Positions 11,454-22,551 of a DNA stretch of 64,000 bases are shown here, in pieces (position 1 is the first letter of the stretch; each line of letters starts with the position of its first letter). This stretch comes from Bolinopsis microptera. Taxonomy: Eukaryota; Ctenophora; Tentaculata; Lobata; Bolinopsidae. The stretch is from the NCBI RefSeq assembly GCF_026151205.1, contig NC_087074.1:19636740-19700739 (forward strand). The letters are read 5' to 3'. The position numbers and the translations under genes are program-made. The notes below the pieces were generated by a model. The model saw only the letters and a list, made by a program, of their open reading frames with translations. It made no database searches and was not told where the DNA came from.

Positions 11454-14400
11454 CTCAATAACCAGTATTAAAGGTAAAACCGACCTTTTTTTAGTCATAT
11501 CAGACAAATCGTTTCGACTTAACAACAAATAAAATAGTAATACTAAACGAATGGATCAACCAAACATTCAAGCATTGTATTAAACGCAAAATTTGGTTGT
11601 ATTTTATTGACTGTTTTTTAGATAAGAATGCTATTGAATAATGATAGGGATATTGATAAAGCGATTTAACAAATTCACTTTAACTATAGCCAAACAATTC
11701 CTGTGGCACAGGTGCACAACTTTAATATGCTCTTTCATAATACCTTAATTTGTCACCAGTTTTGGCGTTAACTCCCATCGTCCCTGGACATTGCTATTGG
11801 CTATCAGATGGAAATAACGGTCAACAAGAGTTTTTCCTTCGTGACTGTATACTGTTATAAATGATTCCTTAATCTAGCTAAGTTTGGATGTAAAGGTGCC
11901 GAAATGGAATATCGGGGGGATTCAGAATGAAGTTTCAAGGCCGCAGAAAACAAGTTATAAGCAGGTGTTTGAAGTTTTTTAAATTGACCGTCACCATTCC
12001 AAAGCCTTTATAACAAACACACTCCTCCATAATTGAAGACTTTTTCGTTTAAGATTGACGCACCAATCCCACTTCTAGTTCTAACCACTGAAGTTTTAAA
12101 GTAACCCCTCAGTGACCTTAAGATTAGATTTGATACACGTTGCATACCGATACCGGACAGCGAAAAGAGGTAATGCAATATGCAACGTGCCATCTAGTCA
12201 GAACCTAATTTGCATTGCCAAACGAATTCAAAAAACGCTCTACTTGTGGTAATGGTCGTTTATGTATTTTACGTAATCGCTGAGGGGGAAGGGAGGGGAT
12301 TTCTAAATAATTACGTTAGGTAATTGTAAAAACACAATAGCTAGTGTAAAACTGATTACGGAGGTGGAAGGGGGGTTAAAATGAGCCATAAAGTGACTAC
12401 GTAATATATGTACGACTACGACCCCTAACCGATCATGAGGCACACAGGCAAGCTCCGTAAATAATAACCAAACTGAATGCTAATACTAAAACCAGTGCTC
12501 ACCTCAAACCCTGACTTTGATCCGGACCGCACCGATGGGTTGAACTGGCTAAAGGTTGATTTTACCTAATCAGGTAATTATAATTTAATATTGATGGAAT
12601 ATGGTACTTTCATCAATTTTTACATAAGATACCGGTGCAGGCATTCTGATTTAGCTGTCCAGCCTGGCGTATTACTTAGCTAATTATGATAAATTGCAGG
12701 GCCCGTAAACTCTTTCACAGGCCCGAAGACGTCACTGAGCAATCTTTGGGTGGGTCTTGTGAATTATTAGCGTGCTCGATTTTTTGATCGATTTCACCGA
12801 TATGACGAAGTGACATGATCATAGTATCTTGCGACATTATTCCAAGTGCGGTATCCAGTATAACTATCTGAAATCGTAACCTCTATACTTTATAATTTAT
12901 AATTGCAAAGAGAGAGAGAGAGAGAGATCTTGCAATTGAAGCGTTTCTGTAACTACATAAACATTTTTAAACATCGTTTTGTGTGGCAGTCAACAAGAAA
13001 ACTAAAAATCAGATTATTAACACATAACAGCGGGAGCAGCGGCGGCACAGACCGAAACTGTGCTGTAATATTTGTCAAGCGGTACCTAAAAATAGGAATA
13101 CCGCGAAAATCTCACTAACCATCCAACGTCAAAAATCTAAACTGGGACTCATGTCAACTTGTAATATATACAAAGTTCAAACGATACGTCCAGAAGAATG
13201 ACATGGGGTGAATGGCATCTTGCGATCAACCCTTCCGTAATTGGCTAAACGTGTCCCTGCAGTGTCCCGCATGAAATCTTAATACCTCTAGAAGTTGCTA
13301 CCTCCGATTATTATAGACAACTTCGTTAACTTTATAGTGAACTCTGACACTTGGTGATCATTAACGGGTAGGTAATTTAGAATTGGATTCGTGGAAGGTT
13401 TCCACGTGCGGATACTGACACCGCTCCACGAGTGGCACTATTGTTGCATGTGGAGTGTCCACGTCAGTGTCGAAACGGGCACTTCAAAGGAGATGTTTCG
13501 AGAGTGGCCAGTGGTATAAAGATAAAAACGGCACGCTAGCTTACGGCTGATGAAGTGGCTGGTACGGTCTAATGCTCTAATGATTTCTTCATCGTGGAGT
13601 GGATTTCATTAAACATATCTACATTTTAACAGGGCTGCAGGCTGGATAAAGCTCTATTGGGGATCGATTTAAGGCTCTGCAATATTTTCTGTATTACTGT
13701 TAAGGGTAGCAGCAGCAACCTGCAGACACCACGGTTAAAGGCGTCCGATTTGGAAATTTGAAATTACCCAATTCAGAAAATCAACACTATAAAGTGAGTA
13801 GTCAGATAATCGACTAATTGAGTCGTTTTTTTCTTTTTTAAATCGCCTGTGAATTTCATTTCCAAGTTTTCCATTTCTTTGATCCCATCCTTGAAGTACG
13901 CTATATAAGACGTGCCGTGCGCGGGCCTGACCGCCCGCAATAAGATCGGATGCGTGCAGGCTGGAGTACGCTTGTAGTAAATTATGAAATGTTGCATTGT
14001 AAATATTTAGAATTGACGAATAAATTTGTGATCTGAAAGTATATTTTACAAAAGCTGGGCTTTGGGAATTTAGGTAAGAATTATAAGTTCTTTTTAAAAA
14101 AAAAATAACCACAGATAATTTTAAATTTATTTCTATTTGTCGTATAATCAATAAACAATTTAATCAAATTTTTTTACAGAATGCGCGGCATTGGCGGCCC
14201 AGTTATTGTCTTACACATTAAATTGCAATTTAAATAGAAATGTGATATATGAAAATTTAAAACTTTCAAAACGGAGCTTATAATATCATTATATTATGAT
14301 TGTAAAATAACGGATAAAATTTTAAATTTGTTTTTCACTAAAAATTTGTTTCACTATATAATAGTCCCTATAGTAGACACAATACACATCAAAACTCATC

Positions 14401-16496
14401 GGATCAATGCATGACACTGAATGCCGATTATATCCTAGTTTAAAGACTATACGTAAGACTATGGAGTGAGAAGTATGATGAGTAGAAATTAGAAAGTAAA
14501 ACAACAAATTAAGGAAATAAGTAAGTAATCGTTCAAAATAAGGTATATAGTATGTTTACCTGAGGACCCCAGGCTATTATGTTCATTAACATAATAGAAT
14601 AAAGATTTGGCGGAATGACAGGCTGAGCGCGGCCCAGTAAATAGTATGTATTATAGTGGTACTAGCACTATTGAACACGCGGCTAGTAGAGGCCGAATCG
14701 GCCCGAATCACTAATTTAGACATTTTCATGTTCATAATCGATTGGAGGCATATTTCCCCTAATACTAAGCTAGTAGAGCCTCGATTGCTGGAAGCCATGT
14801 AAGACAGATATCCGTGGGAGAGCTTAGCCCAATAGTTTTTTAAAATTTATTAAATCCCGCCACAACACCCTCGAGGTTTGGTAAAATCAACCTCGAAATT
14901 GGACTTGAACACGAAAATCGAATTCAGTCCGATCTCTGCGTACAACCTGTCCCAACTGGCCTTTTGAATTTTGATACATTAACATACGTTTTTGGTAAAA
15001 TTGCAAATATGACTGAACGTTCTCCAGGGGGTTAGTAACCACCATCTTTTGGTAACAAGCGTAAGGGTTTGGCAAAAATGTTATTACAAATTTACGTTAG
15101 GGCATCAAGCTAGAAGAGGACAAGCGGGCCAACGTGTCCTTGGTGACGATTCGGAAAAAGCGTCGCGGCGCGCCAGTATGCTCGTCGCCACTAAAGCTAT
15201 ACACGAAAAACTTAATCTATAGCAATGTGAACAATGTTCTAGTACCACCAGTTAATGTCAGGCATTTACCACAACAAAATATTAGGGCCAAAGGTGATCC
15301 AAGTTTGGTGAAGTTGTCCTCCAACTTCGGAGGAACAGAAAAATTAGAAAAGCCAAAGACAAAAATATGTTTAATATTATCTACAGGTTTCTACAAAAAA
15401 GCGTAATCGCAACATCACAAAGAATATAAGATAAATACTATAAGAAAATCATCAGGAATCCAAAGGTAACTTATTTTAGGTCTATCCGAAAATAGTTGAA
15501 CGCAAGATTTTAATAACAGTTTTTGATACCATTTTATTGATATAAGTAATATGCAAGCTCAGGAAAAAATCCGCAGCAGTGATCAACGGCTCACTTTTGC
15601 CTTACAGTAAGCCGCCATTTCTCGTATTGCTTTTATATACCGTCATATCATTGAAAATTGGAAGCCTTCCTCGACGTCCTCCAGGTTTCCCAAAAAAAAG
15701 AACGATCCGAATCCAGGCAAAAACGAACATGGTCCTGCAAACGCTGACAGTTTTCGGATCGCGGTCGCTTTAAGAGACGCGATTTTCCCAATTACTCAAG
15801 TCGCTGCGCGGATTAATCTGGCTGCAGCTTAGACGTATTTGGGAGCAGAATTCATTACTCATCTAAAGGAAAACGCAAAATCCTTGTGATCTTCAGTTGT
15901 ACCAAAATTCCACTCTTGGACGGAAACACTCATAAACCCAAAGTAGTTGTGCCACTGTCACATTTAGCAAACGATAAAGTGAAAGTACTGGTTGATGATC
16001 CCTCCCCTACTGTCAGGTGATATACCTAAAATTAAGAGGTGTTAAAAGTACAGATAATGTGATCATGCACGGTTTAGAAAATTAAGCTTCTTCCGCTAAC
16101 AGCAGCGATATAAAATTATTGGCCTATCTTCAACATGATGCATTCTCATTTCCCAACAAGTTTGTTAAACATTGACCTAAAGCGTACGTGTCACGGGATG
16201 CCGACAATCTAGTACTTCTTGAAAATAACCAGATACAAAGAAGTTCAATAAACGATTAAAAGGTTGGACATCACCACTGGCACAGACCTGATATCCCCGA
16301 ACCGAACACATACAACATAAATATTTCCTCAGCATACCTCGTCATAGTTTTCGAAGATAGTAGAGATGATATCCGTTGACATTTGTAAACATTCATACGT
16401 CCCACCTTGGTAGCGGATTTATGGGCAGTTTTGTTTCAGCATACCTGAAAAATAGAATCAATTAGGAAACTCATCATAAATTTTCAAAAGATTGAC
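11454..16496. other. Gene-free stretch
   Basis: No recognisable gene or RNA in about 5 kb. An (AG)n run lies at 12908-12927, and the dispersed repeat at 14560-14640 is listed separately. Open frames here (for example 13735-14151) are AT-rich without domain signal. Confidence 0.4.
14560..14640. repeat. Dispersed repeat, second copy at 43643-43731
   Basis: It shares CAGGCTATTATGTTCAT, GGCGGAATGACAGGCTGAG and CCCAGTAA with 43643-43731 in the same orientation. The centre has a small TATTATGTT/AACATAATA palindrome. Confidence 0.7.
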
Positions 16497-16569
16497 TGAA
16501 GTGGGATTCGACCCACGCCCTTCGGACCTGGTGCCTAAAACCACGCCTTAAACCGCCTCGCCATCCACC
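16497..16569 (-). pseudogene. tRNA-Leu(TAG)-like pseudogene or SINE head
   Basis: On the minus strand the sequence resembles tRNA-Leu: box A TGGCGAGGCGG, anticodon loop TTTAGGC (anticodon TAG), a variable arm around GGTCCGAAGGGC and a T stem GTGGG/CCCAC. Two defects argue against function. The T loop is one base short (TCGAAT), which also damages box B. The 3' acceptor strand (ACTTCAG...) does not pair with the 5' strand GGTGGAT. A tRNA-derived SINE fragment is the alternative. Confidence 0.65.
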
Positions 16570-16866
16570 ATGTAAATTCAATTGAAATGTTTAGTTATAT
16601 ATGAGAACAAAAAAATGCGTATTTTTGTATTGCGTAATCCATTTCTTTTTCGAAAACGGACACACAATACTCCATCGTGATCGAATAGAAAGCTACCCGA
16701 ATAATGTGACGATATCATTTAACAGACGTCTGAAAAGAATGATAATGAGTGAAAGCCTTTGAAAGAACTGAATCCAGTCCCCAAACTCTGGCCAGAAAGC
16801 TATCCGGTGAACTCCGCCGACACATGGGAAAGAACAAACGGTACACAAGTTGTAGTCGATGTCACT

Positions 16867-16958
16867 CTGCCAGAAGAGACCCTTTAAAGCGATGCTGAGT
16901 TGTTTCCCAGAGCTCCACGATCCGTTTTCACTCAGGGGTAATAGTGTGCCAATGCACC
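16867..16958 (-). other. Possible exon, unrecognised
   Basis: A good acceptor (catatatttacag on the minus strand) precedes an open frame reading CIGTLLPLSENGSW, then SSGKQLSIALKGLFW. A weak donor (gtgaca) lies near 16867. Sequence and translation resemble the plus-strand candidate exon at 17117-17190 in inverted orientation. The family is not recognised and expression is unknown. Confidence 0.25.
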
Positions 16959-17116
16959 CTGTAAATATATGAGTACAGCCTAAATGTAAACAAGTTCAGG
17001 TAAAAAGGGAGGAAAATCTCAACTGAAAGCCAGAAAAATTAGTTGGGTATTAAAAATGTTGGTACCCTCAACAGTAAACATTTTGACTGTAGACGAGTTT
17101 TTCCTTTATCCTCCAG

Positions 17117-17190
17117 TAAATCCTGGTTCCTGGAGTCTTGTACAACATAAGCTTAGTGTTGATGTCGTGAAGGAATTGCGGGAATCTCAG
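17117..17190 (+). other. Possible exon, unrecognised
   Basis: It is flanked by a strong acceptor (tttttcctttatcctccag) and a fair donor (CAG|gtatgc). The open frame reads NPGSWSLVQHKLSVDVVKEL. Its SW..LS pattern matches the inverted candidate at 16867-16958. It could be one exon of a decayed duplicated gene; no neighbouring exon could be tied to it. Confidence 0.25.
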
Positions 17191-17584
17191 GTATGCCTCA
17201 TGGTTTGAAGGAGCGGAGGAATGCCGGCTGAGACAGTTGCGGGAAAGGAGGGCGAGAATGGTGCGCTTGCAGCAGGCTCCTGTTCCGCAGGAGTAGTCGA
17301 GTGTGTACTGATCATTCTAAGAAGTTTTGTACAGTTTCAAATTTAGAAACAACTGAGTGGTTCAATTTCGAAGAAATTTCTTTTTTCAAAAAAAAACAGA
17401 ACAAACCCATCGGTTTTCAGTTAAATGAACAGAGGCACAAGCTGCCAAGGTTTACTTTGCATGTCCAAACCAAGTCATCCTCATAAATAAACGGTTCTTT
17501 GTACAATTAGGCCCAACATTGAGACCAATGACGTATTGTACTTCTCATGTATGAGTTGTGTATAATAGGCTAACTTCAAAGACA

Positions 17585-18550
17585 ATAAAAATGAGATCAT
17601 TATATATGCTGATAATTGTGAGACAACTAGGAAAAGCAATGCAGGACGGGAATAGATTATTATGTTTTCGAGAAATATTGTCGTGTGCCGTATGTGATAT
17701 TAAAGAAGCGAGAATGAACAAGCAATAAGCATAAAGAACTAGTATAAGAGTAGCTCACTGAGATTTAAACTGCCCGCAACGTGACAAAACAACTGTGTTA
17801 GCACTTAACAGCTGCGAATAGCTATCAGCGTGGAATGGAAGTAGTACTACCGCTCCAAAGATCATGCGAGGGAACAAACACTACCTTCTAGAAAATGTAA
17901 TATCTGCCAAGTGCCAACCTACGAAAAGCAACCCGTATGTGACTGTTTATAAAGCGACAGTAAGTATAGGTACATTAACTACGAACCCTAGTTCTCGTCG
18001 GAAAATATGTACATTCTGATAAAATAACGTGACGAAACTCTAATGCGTTTTCAAGTAATATAACCGTGTGGCTTCAATTTATAGTCCCCCAAAGAAGATT
18101 TAACTTCAAATATAATCACACTGAGTTCAGTATGATGATTATTGTGACAAAACTATGAAAAGCAGTGTAGGATGGAGATCGATTATTATGTTTTCTAGAA
18201 ATATGGTCGTGTGCGGGGTGTACCGTACGCGTACGGTGTACGTATCTTCTACGAAGCGAATTGTGAACAGTAGCCCGCAACGAGAGGGAACAAAACAACT
18301 GTGTTAACAGCTGCCAATAGCTATCAGCGTGGAATGGAAGTACTACTACCGATCCAAAGATCATGCGATAAAGAGGGAAAAAACACTACCTTCAAGAAAA
18401 TGCAATATCTGCCAAGCCACGAAAAGCAACCCGTATGTGACTGTTCATAAAGCGACAGTAAGTATAAGTACATTAACTACGAACAGTAGCTCTCACTGAG
18501 AAATACATTCTGAGAAAAGAACGTGACGAAACTCTATACTCTCCTAACAA
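17585..18550. repeat. Diverged tandem duplication of about 0.5 kb
   Basis: About 17590-18050 and 18130-18550 are two copies. Shared words, in order: CAAAACAACTGTGTTA, AGCTATCAGCGTGGAATGGA, CCAAAGATCATGCGA, GAAAAGCAACCCGTATGTGA, AAAGCGACAGTAAGTATA and AACGTGACGAAACTCTA. The sequence CCCCCAAAGAAGA at 18085 recurs at 18975, so part of a third copy borders the palindromic element at 19001. No gene seen from 17311 to 18996. Confidence 0.8.
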
Positions 18551-19000
18551 CTGCGAATTTGTTGACGGTGTGGAGTGGTACTAGTACTTCCTGTCCACAT
18601 ACAATTATCTAAATATGGTTTAATGGGATGGCCGGTATGCTAGATCGTACGAGCACAGCACGAGAAAAAGCGGCAAACTTTAAACTTTTGAAATGATGCT
18701 TGTTATCTTGATATTTCTCACCGATAAACTTGGATACTGTTGAGATGAGTCATATTTGCTTTTATAGTTTAAATAGTTCATCAGGCGCAGGTCTATTTGT
18801 GTTTATGATTGTTGAATAAAACAAATTGTATACTAATTCTTGCAAATCCTAAGAAAATGTTAACTAATATTATCTTATTATCCAGTAAATTACATAATAC
18901 ATATTGCAACATAATCATTCATTTACAAATTAATTGCAAGGGGTTTTATGCAATTGCGAGGGTTCAATTGATATTCCCCCAAAGAAGAATAATCACTTAA

Positions 19001-19233
19001 CCCATTAGGGACGATAGGGTCGTTTTTATGACCCACCTTTTCTAGACGAAAAACCAAATTACTAAACGCTATAACGAATCTATAGCATATATGCTCAAAA
19101 TTTATTGGGCTACGTATAATGAAGCCCAATAAATTTTGAGTATATATGCTATAGATTCGTTATAGCGTTTAGTAATTTGGTTTTTCGTCTAGAAAAGGTG
19201 GGTCATAAAAACGACCCTATCGTCCCTAATGGG
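19001..19233. mobile_element. 233-bp palindromic TTAA-flanked MITE (piggyBac-like)
   Basis: Arms 19001-19111 and 19123-19233 are reverse complements with a single mismatch in 111 bases, around an 11-base centre. The target TTAA is present on both sides (18997-19000 and 19234-19237), and the ends read CCCATTAGGGACGATAGGG. TTAA targets with CCC-type ends are characteristic of piggyBac elements; Kolobok is the alternative. There is no coding capacity. Such near-identity of the arms implies recent insertion or gene conversion between arms. Confidence 0.85.
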
Positions 19234-19932
19234 TTAATCAATAAAAAGCAAAGATACTATTTATATCAGAAGACTCAACAACTTTCCGAAACATTTGTGT
19301 ACACCTTCGCCCTTCACAAATAAATGTATAATGAAAATTCTGACAAAGCCTGAACACACAGCTGGGGGTAGGCAGTGAAATCTCTAGTTTTACTATAAGA
19401 CAATTTCCACCCCTACTGAGTCTACAATTACTTACAGTTGTTGACAACAACTTAATTTAACGTCACGATTCTGATAAAACATCATACTTTACTAAACTTA
19501 AAACTAGTAAGTAAAATTTAATTCACTAACGCTAAAAACGAAGGTCCCCAATGTTTTGCTGTAAACAAATCAATCGTGAAGTGTATTGAATAATCTAGAA
19601 TTGCGTCAATCATCAGAAATGTTGACCAGCAACCACTTATGATTATATTATATCAAACATTTCACCTTAACGTCATGTTTAAAAACCTTTTTTCCCCGAA
19701 AATCATGCCAGTAGATGAATTAATGGAGCTAAAGCTTGGAACATCATCATTACAATTCATTTTCAAATAAAAATCAATTCTTTACTTTTTTCCACAAAGG
19801 TATCACCATCATGAACGGGTTATCTTCAGAAGGTCAAGCAAAAAACGTACCCCAACATTCCCTAACAATACTGGAATCCCCAAGCAGCACAACAAGGCCC
19901 ATATTACAGTAGGAAATAATGAGAAGAGTCCC
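19234..19932. other. DERL2 3' flank
   Basis: No gene. No canonical AATAAA was found on the minus strand between the DERL2 stop and the MITE, so the transcript end is not placed. Confidence 0.4.
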
Positions 19933-22129
19933 CTAATCCTGATGAGGATGGTCCTCCTGAGGAGCAGCCTCCTGTTCTGGTTGTTCCCTGACATCCTCCC
20001 CCCAGTTATAGCCCCCTGGCCGGGTATCATCAGGTACCTCCCCGTACTCATCTTCTCCTTCGTCAAACAGGAGCTTCAGGAGCCGGGGTGTCTTCAGGAT
20101 CTTACATCCTCCCTGAGCAAGGCGAGATGTTATGATTTGGGCAGTATCGAGATAGCCCGACCACTGTCCGCGGACCACTGTCCGCGGACCACTGTCTGCG
20201 GACCACTGTCTGCGGACCACTGTCTGGAGGTTTTTCTGGAATAGGAAGTCTCGAGCATTCTCTAGGGAGGCGGTGGGTCCATTAATTTCGTCCATTAGAC
20301 AGAAGAGTACCATGTCAGGAATTGGAATAGTTGTTGTTGTTGATGATGGCAACTGATAATACTTCACCAAAAACGAACGACTTATATACCACATTTTAAT
20401 CGTAATCATTTATTTCATTGAGCAATCACTATTATTCGTAACTAATTATATCCAAGAGACCACATTTGAATCGTAATCAATAGTTTGATCCAGTAATTTA
20501 CTACGCTACAATTAATTATGCAAGTCGTAACTAATTGCATCCAAGATACCATACATACCATTCATATGATCTGGTAACCAATGAACTATTCACAAACACC
20601 TGTTGCTTGATTCAGGGGATACTGTTATTATACAGTAATATGATCTGGTAGACAGGTGTCTGCGGACAACTGTCCGCGAACAGTGGTCCGCAGACAGTGG
20701 TCCGCAGACAGTGGTCCGCAGACAGTGGTCCGCAGACAGTGGTCCGCAGACAGTGGTCCGCAGACAGTGGTCGGGCTATCTCGATACTGCCATGATTTGA
20801 TGCAAATTTATAAATTATAATGTCAGGTTAATATCGCATTATATAATAGTTTATTAGTCTGTTCTGATAGGATTGAATTGGAATCCAAATGCACTACACA
20901 GTCTTATCTGTAAGATTATCTGTAAGATGACTTCTAGTTTTAAAAGTTTTTGAATCTAAAACCTTACTTTCCCGACTTTAATTTAATTTTTAGAAAGAAT
21001 TCAATCAATAACTAATTCCGTCGATTATAAAAACATAATACATACCTCAATGTTAGGAAGCACATCCTCTAAGTAGAAATAAACGTGTCCTACAGCGATA
21101 CCCATGAGATCAACTATAACTGAGTTATCAAGAAGTAATGAGAATCCAAACAGAACCTGAGATTACAATGATATGACTTTTCAATGCAAATGATTAAGTG
21201 TTGAGGATGTAAAACTGCACCAAACCTTAAAGCATTTTCGATCACACAAAATTCGGTTTAAGTAAATGATTGTAATAAAAAGGATAAATTTGAATCAGTT
21301 ATCAAACAAAAAAACAAAGTGCTTACCCATGGTAAATAAGGAGCATTAAAGTTGAGCATTCCAAAGAAATTCATCCTAATGTAAGGATTTCTCTTGGCCC
21401 AGATGTACACGAGCATGATGGTAAAGGCTTGCCCCAAAAACACCAAGTTCACGAAACATGCGCATATCGTCATCAGAAAACCACCAAAAACAAACATCAT
21501 TATAAAGTCGGCTGAAATGAGAAAATGTAGATGCGGATAGAATTGTCAATTGAGCCAGTAAATGAAGATCATCAGAGAAGATTGTTGCTATAAAAAGATT
21601 GATATAAGGCTACTTTCAAGTAATGAATATGACGATTATCCTACTATCACTATCTTACTAGATGTAAAGAACTTTAGAATATGTTGAATATCTTACCAGT
21701 TCTCCCTCTGAAAGAGCCTTCTTCCAACATTCGACAGTACCGATATGTAAATATCATGTTAAATACAAAGTTAAAACCGATGGTTCCGAAGAATGTGAAG
21801 TTGGTGAAGAGTCTCCAGATCTGATATTTCCTCCAAATCAGGGACTGATTAAAATATAACTGCGAAAAGAGGATTATTAATGTTTTCGTTGATATTGATG
21901 ATGTAATTTTTCTGAGTTACAAATTCTATTGATAATAATGACGGACCGACTATAAACCTATTATTAATGATAAAATTCGAAATTAAACATCACAATTTAA
22001 ATGTAAGCTCACCTGAAAGGGTGAAAGGATGTCAAGCTGAACAGCGATAGTGGTCAGTACACACGCTGTGGCGTAAGTTCGTGTAACCGGCGGAACAGCC
22101 ATGTACTCCTGGTGGAATGTCTGAGCCAT
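19933..22129 (-). CDS. DERL2: Derlin-2 (ER-associated degradation, rhomboid pseudoprotease), five exons
   Basis: Minus-strand exons: 22013-22129, 21697-21859, 21327-21511, 21046-21156 and 19933-20112. They join in phases 0,1,0,0 into 251 residues (animal Derlin-2 is about 240). All introns are GT-AG. Family blocks in order: [96 protein letters not shown] and ILKTPRLLK. Derlins are multi-pass ER membrane proteins that help retrotranslocate misfolded proteins and recruit p97/VCP through a C-terminal SHP box. Here the tail reads [12 protein letters not shown] and continues for about 20 Glu/Gln/Pro-rich residues, so the SHP box is degenerate (no G-x-x-L-G) and not terminal. Intron 4 carries the transposon at 20140-20791. 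Confidence 0.95.
20140..20791. mobile_element. 652-bp non-autonomous DNA transposon with 8-bp target duplication, in DERL2 intron 4
   Basis: The ends are inverted copies over about 30 bp (GGCAGTATCGAGATAGCCCG followed by ACCACTGTC). ATGATTTG flanks both ends (20132-20139 and 20792-20799). The inner side of each end is a 14-bp tandem array: about five copies of ACCACTGTCYGCGG at 20158-20226 and about eight in opposite orientation at 20660-20775. An 8-bp duplication fits hAT-type transposons, although the terminal bases are not the usual CAG. It lies only 27 bases from the exon 5 acceptor. Confidence 0.9.
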
Positions 22130-22551
22130 CGTCCCAGCTGATTTGAGATTTTGACTTTTAAACTCTTCAATGTTTATAGTAATTTGTAAATGTAGAATGT
22201 AGATGGAGCTTATTTAGCGTATACAATAGTCATTTATTTTTTATTTAAGAATATCAGAATACTTGTTGATTTCTAATTCAAGCCTTGAAAATATTAAAAG
22301 TTAGTAGCATGTGATATATTATTTTGTCATGAGACAATGACACAACTTATGTGTCACGAGTGAAACACAATGTTACGTACAAAATACTGACTTTTAGTTA
22401 TATTATTAAATATTATAATACAATATTTAATTTGTTATAAATACATAGTTGTTACTTTATAATACACATGTAGTAAATAAAACTATTTTACACAAAAAAT
22501 TATATGGCATTCTTATCAGAATGTATTCTAATATAATTAACTGAGTTACTA
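22130..22551. other. DERL2 5' flank
   Basis: AT-rich, no gene. It presumably holds the DERL2 promoter. An AG eight bases before the start codon (aaatcag then CTGGGACG) is a possible splice acceptor. Confidence 0.35.

Noticed and set aside
13735..14151. 138-codon minus-strand frame
   Set aside because: AT-rich, no domain, no splice context that would extend it.
16497..16569. Functional tRNA-Leu
   Set aside because: The acceptor stem does not pair and the T loop lacks one base.
20660..20790. Regularly spaced repeats resembling a CRISPR array
   Set aside because: They are 14-bp units without spacers, forming one arm of a transposon in a eukaryotic intron.
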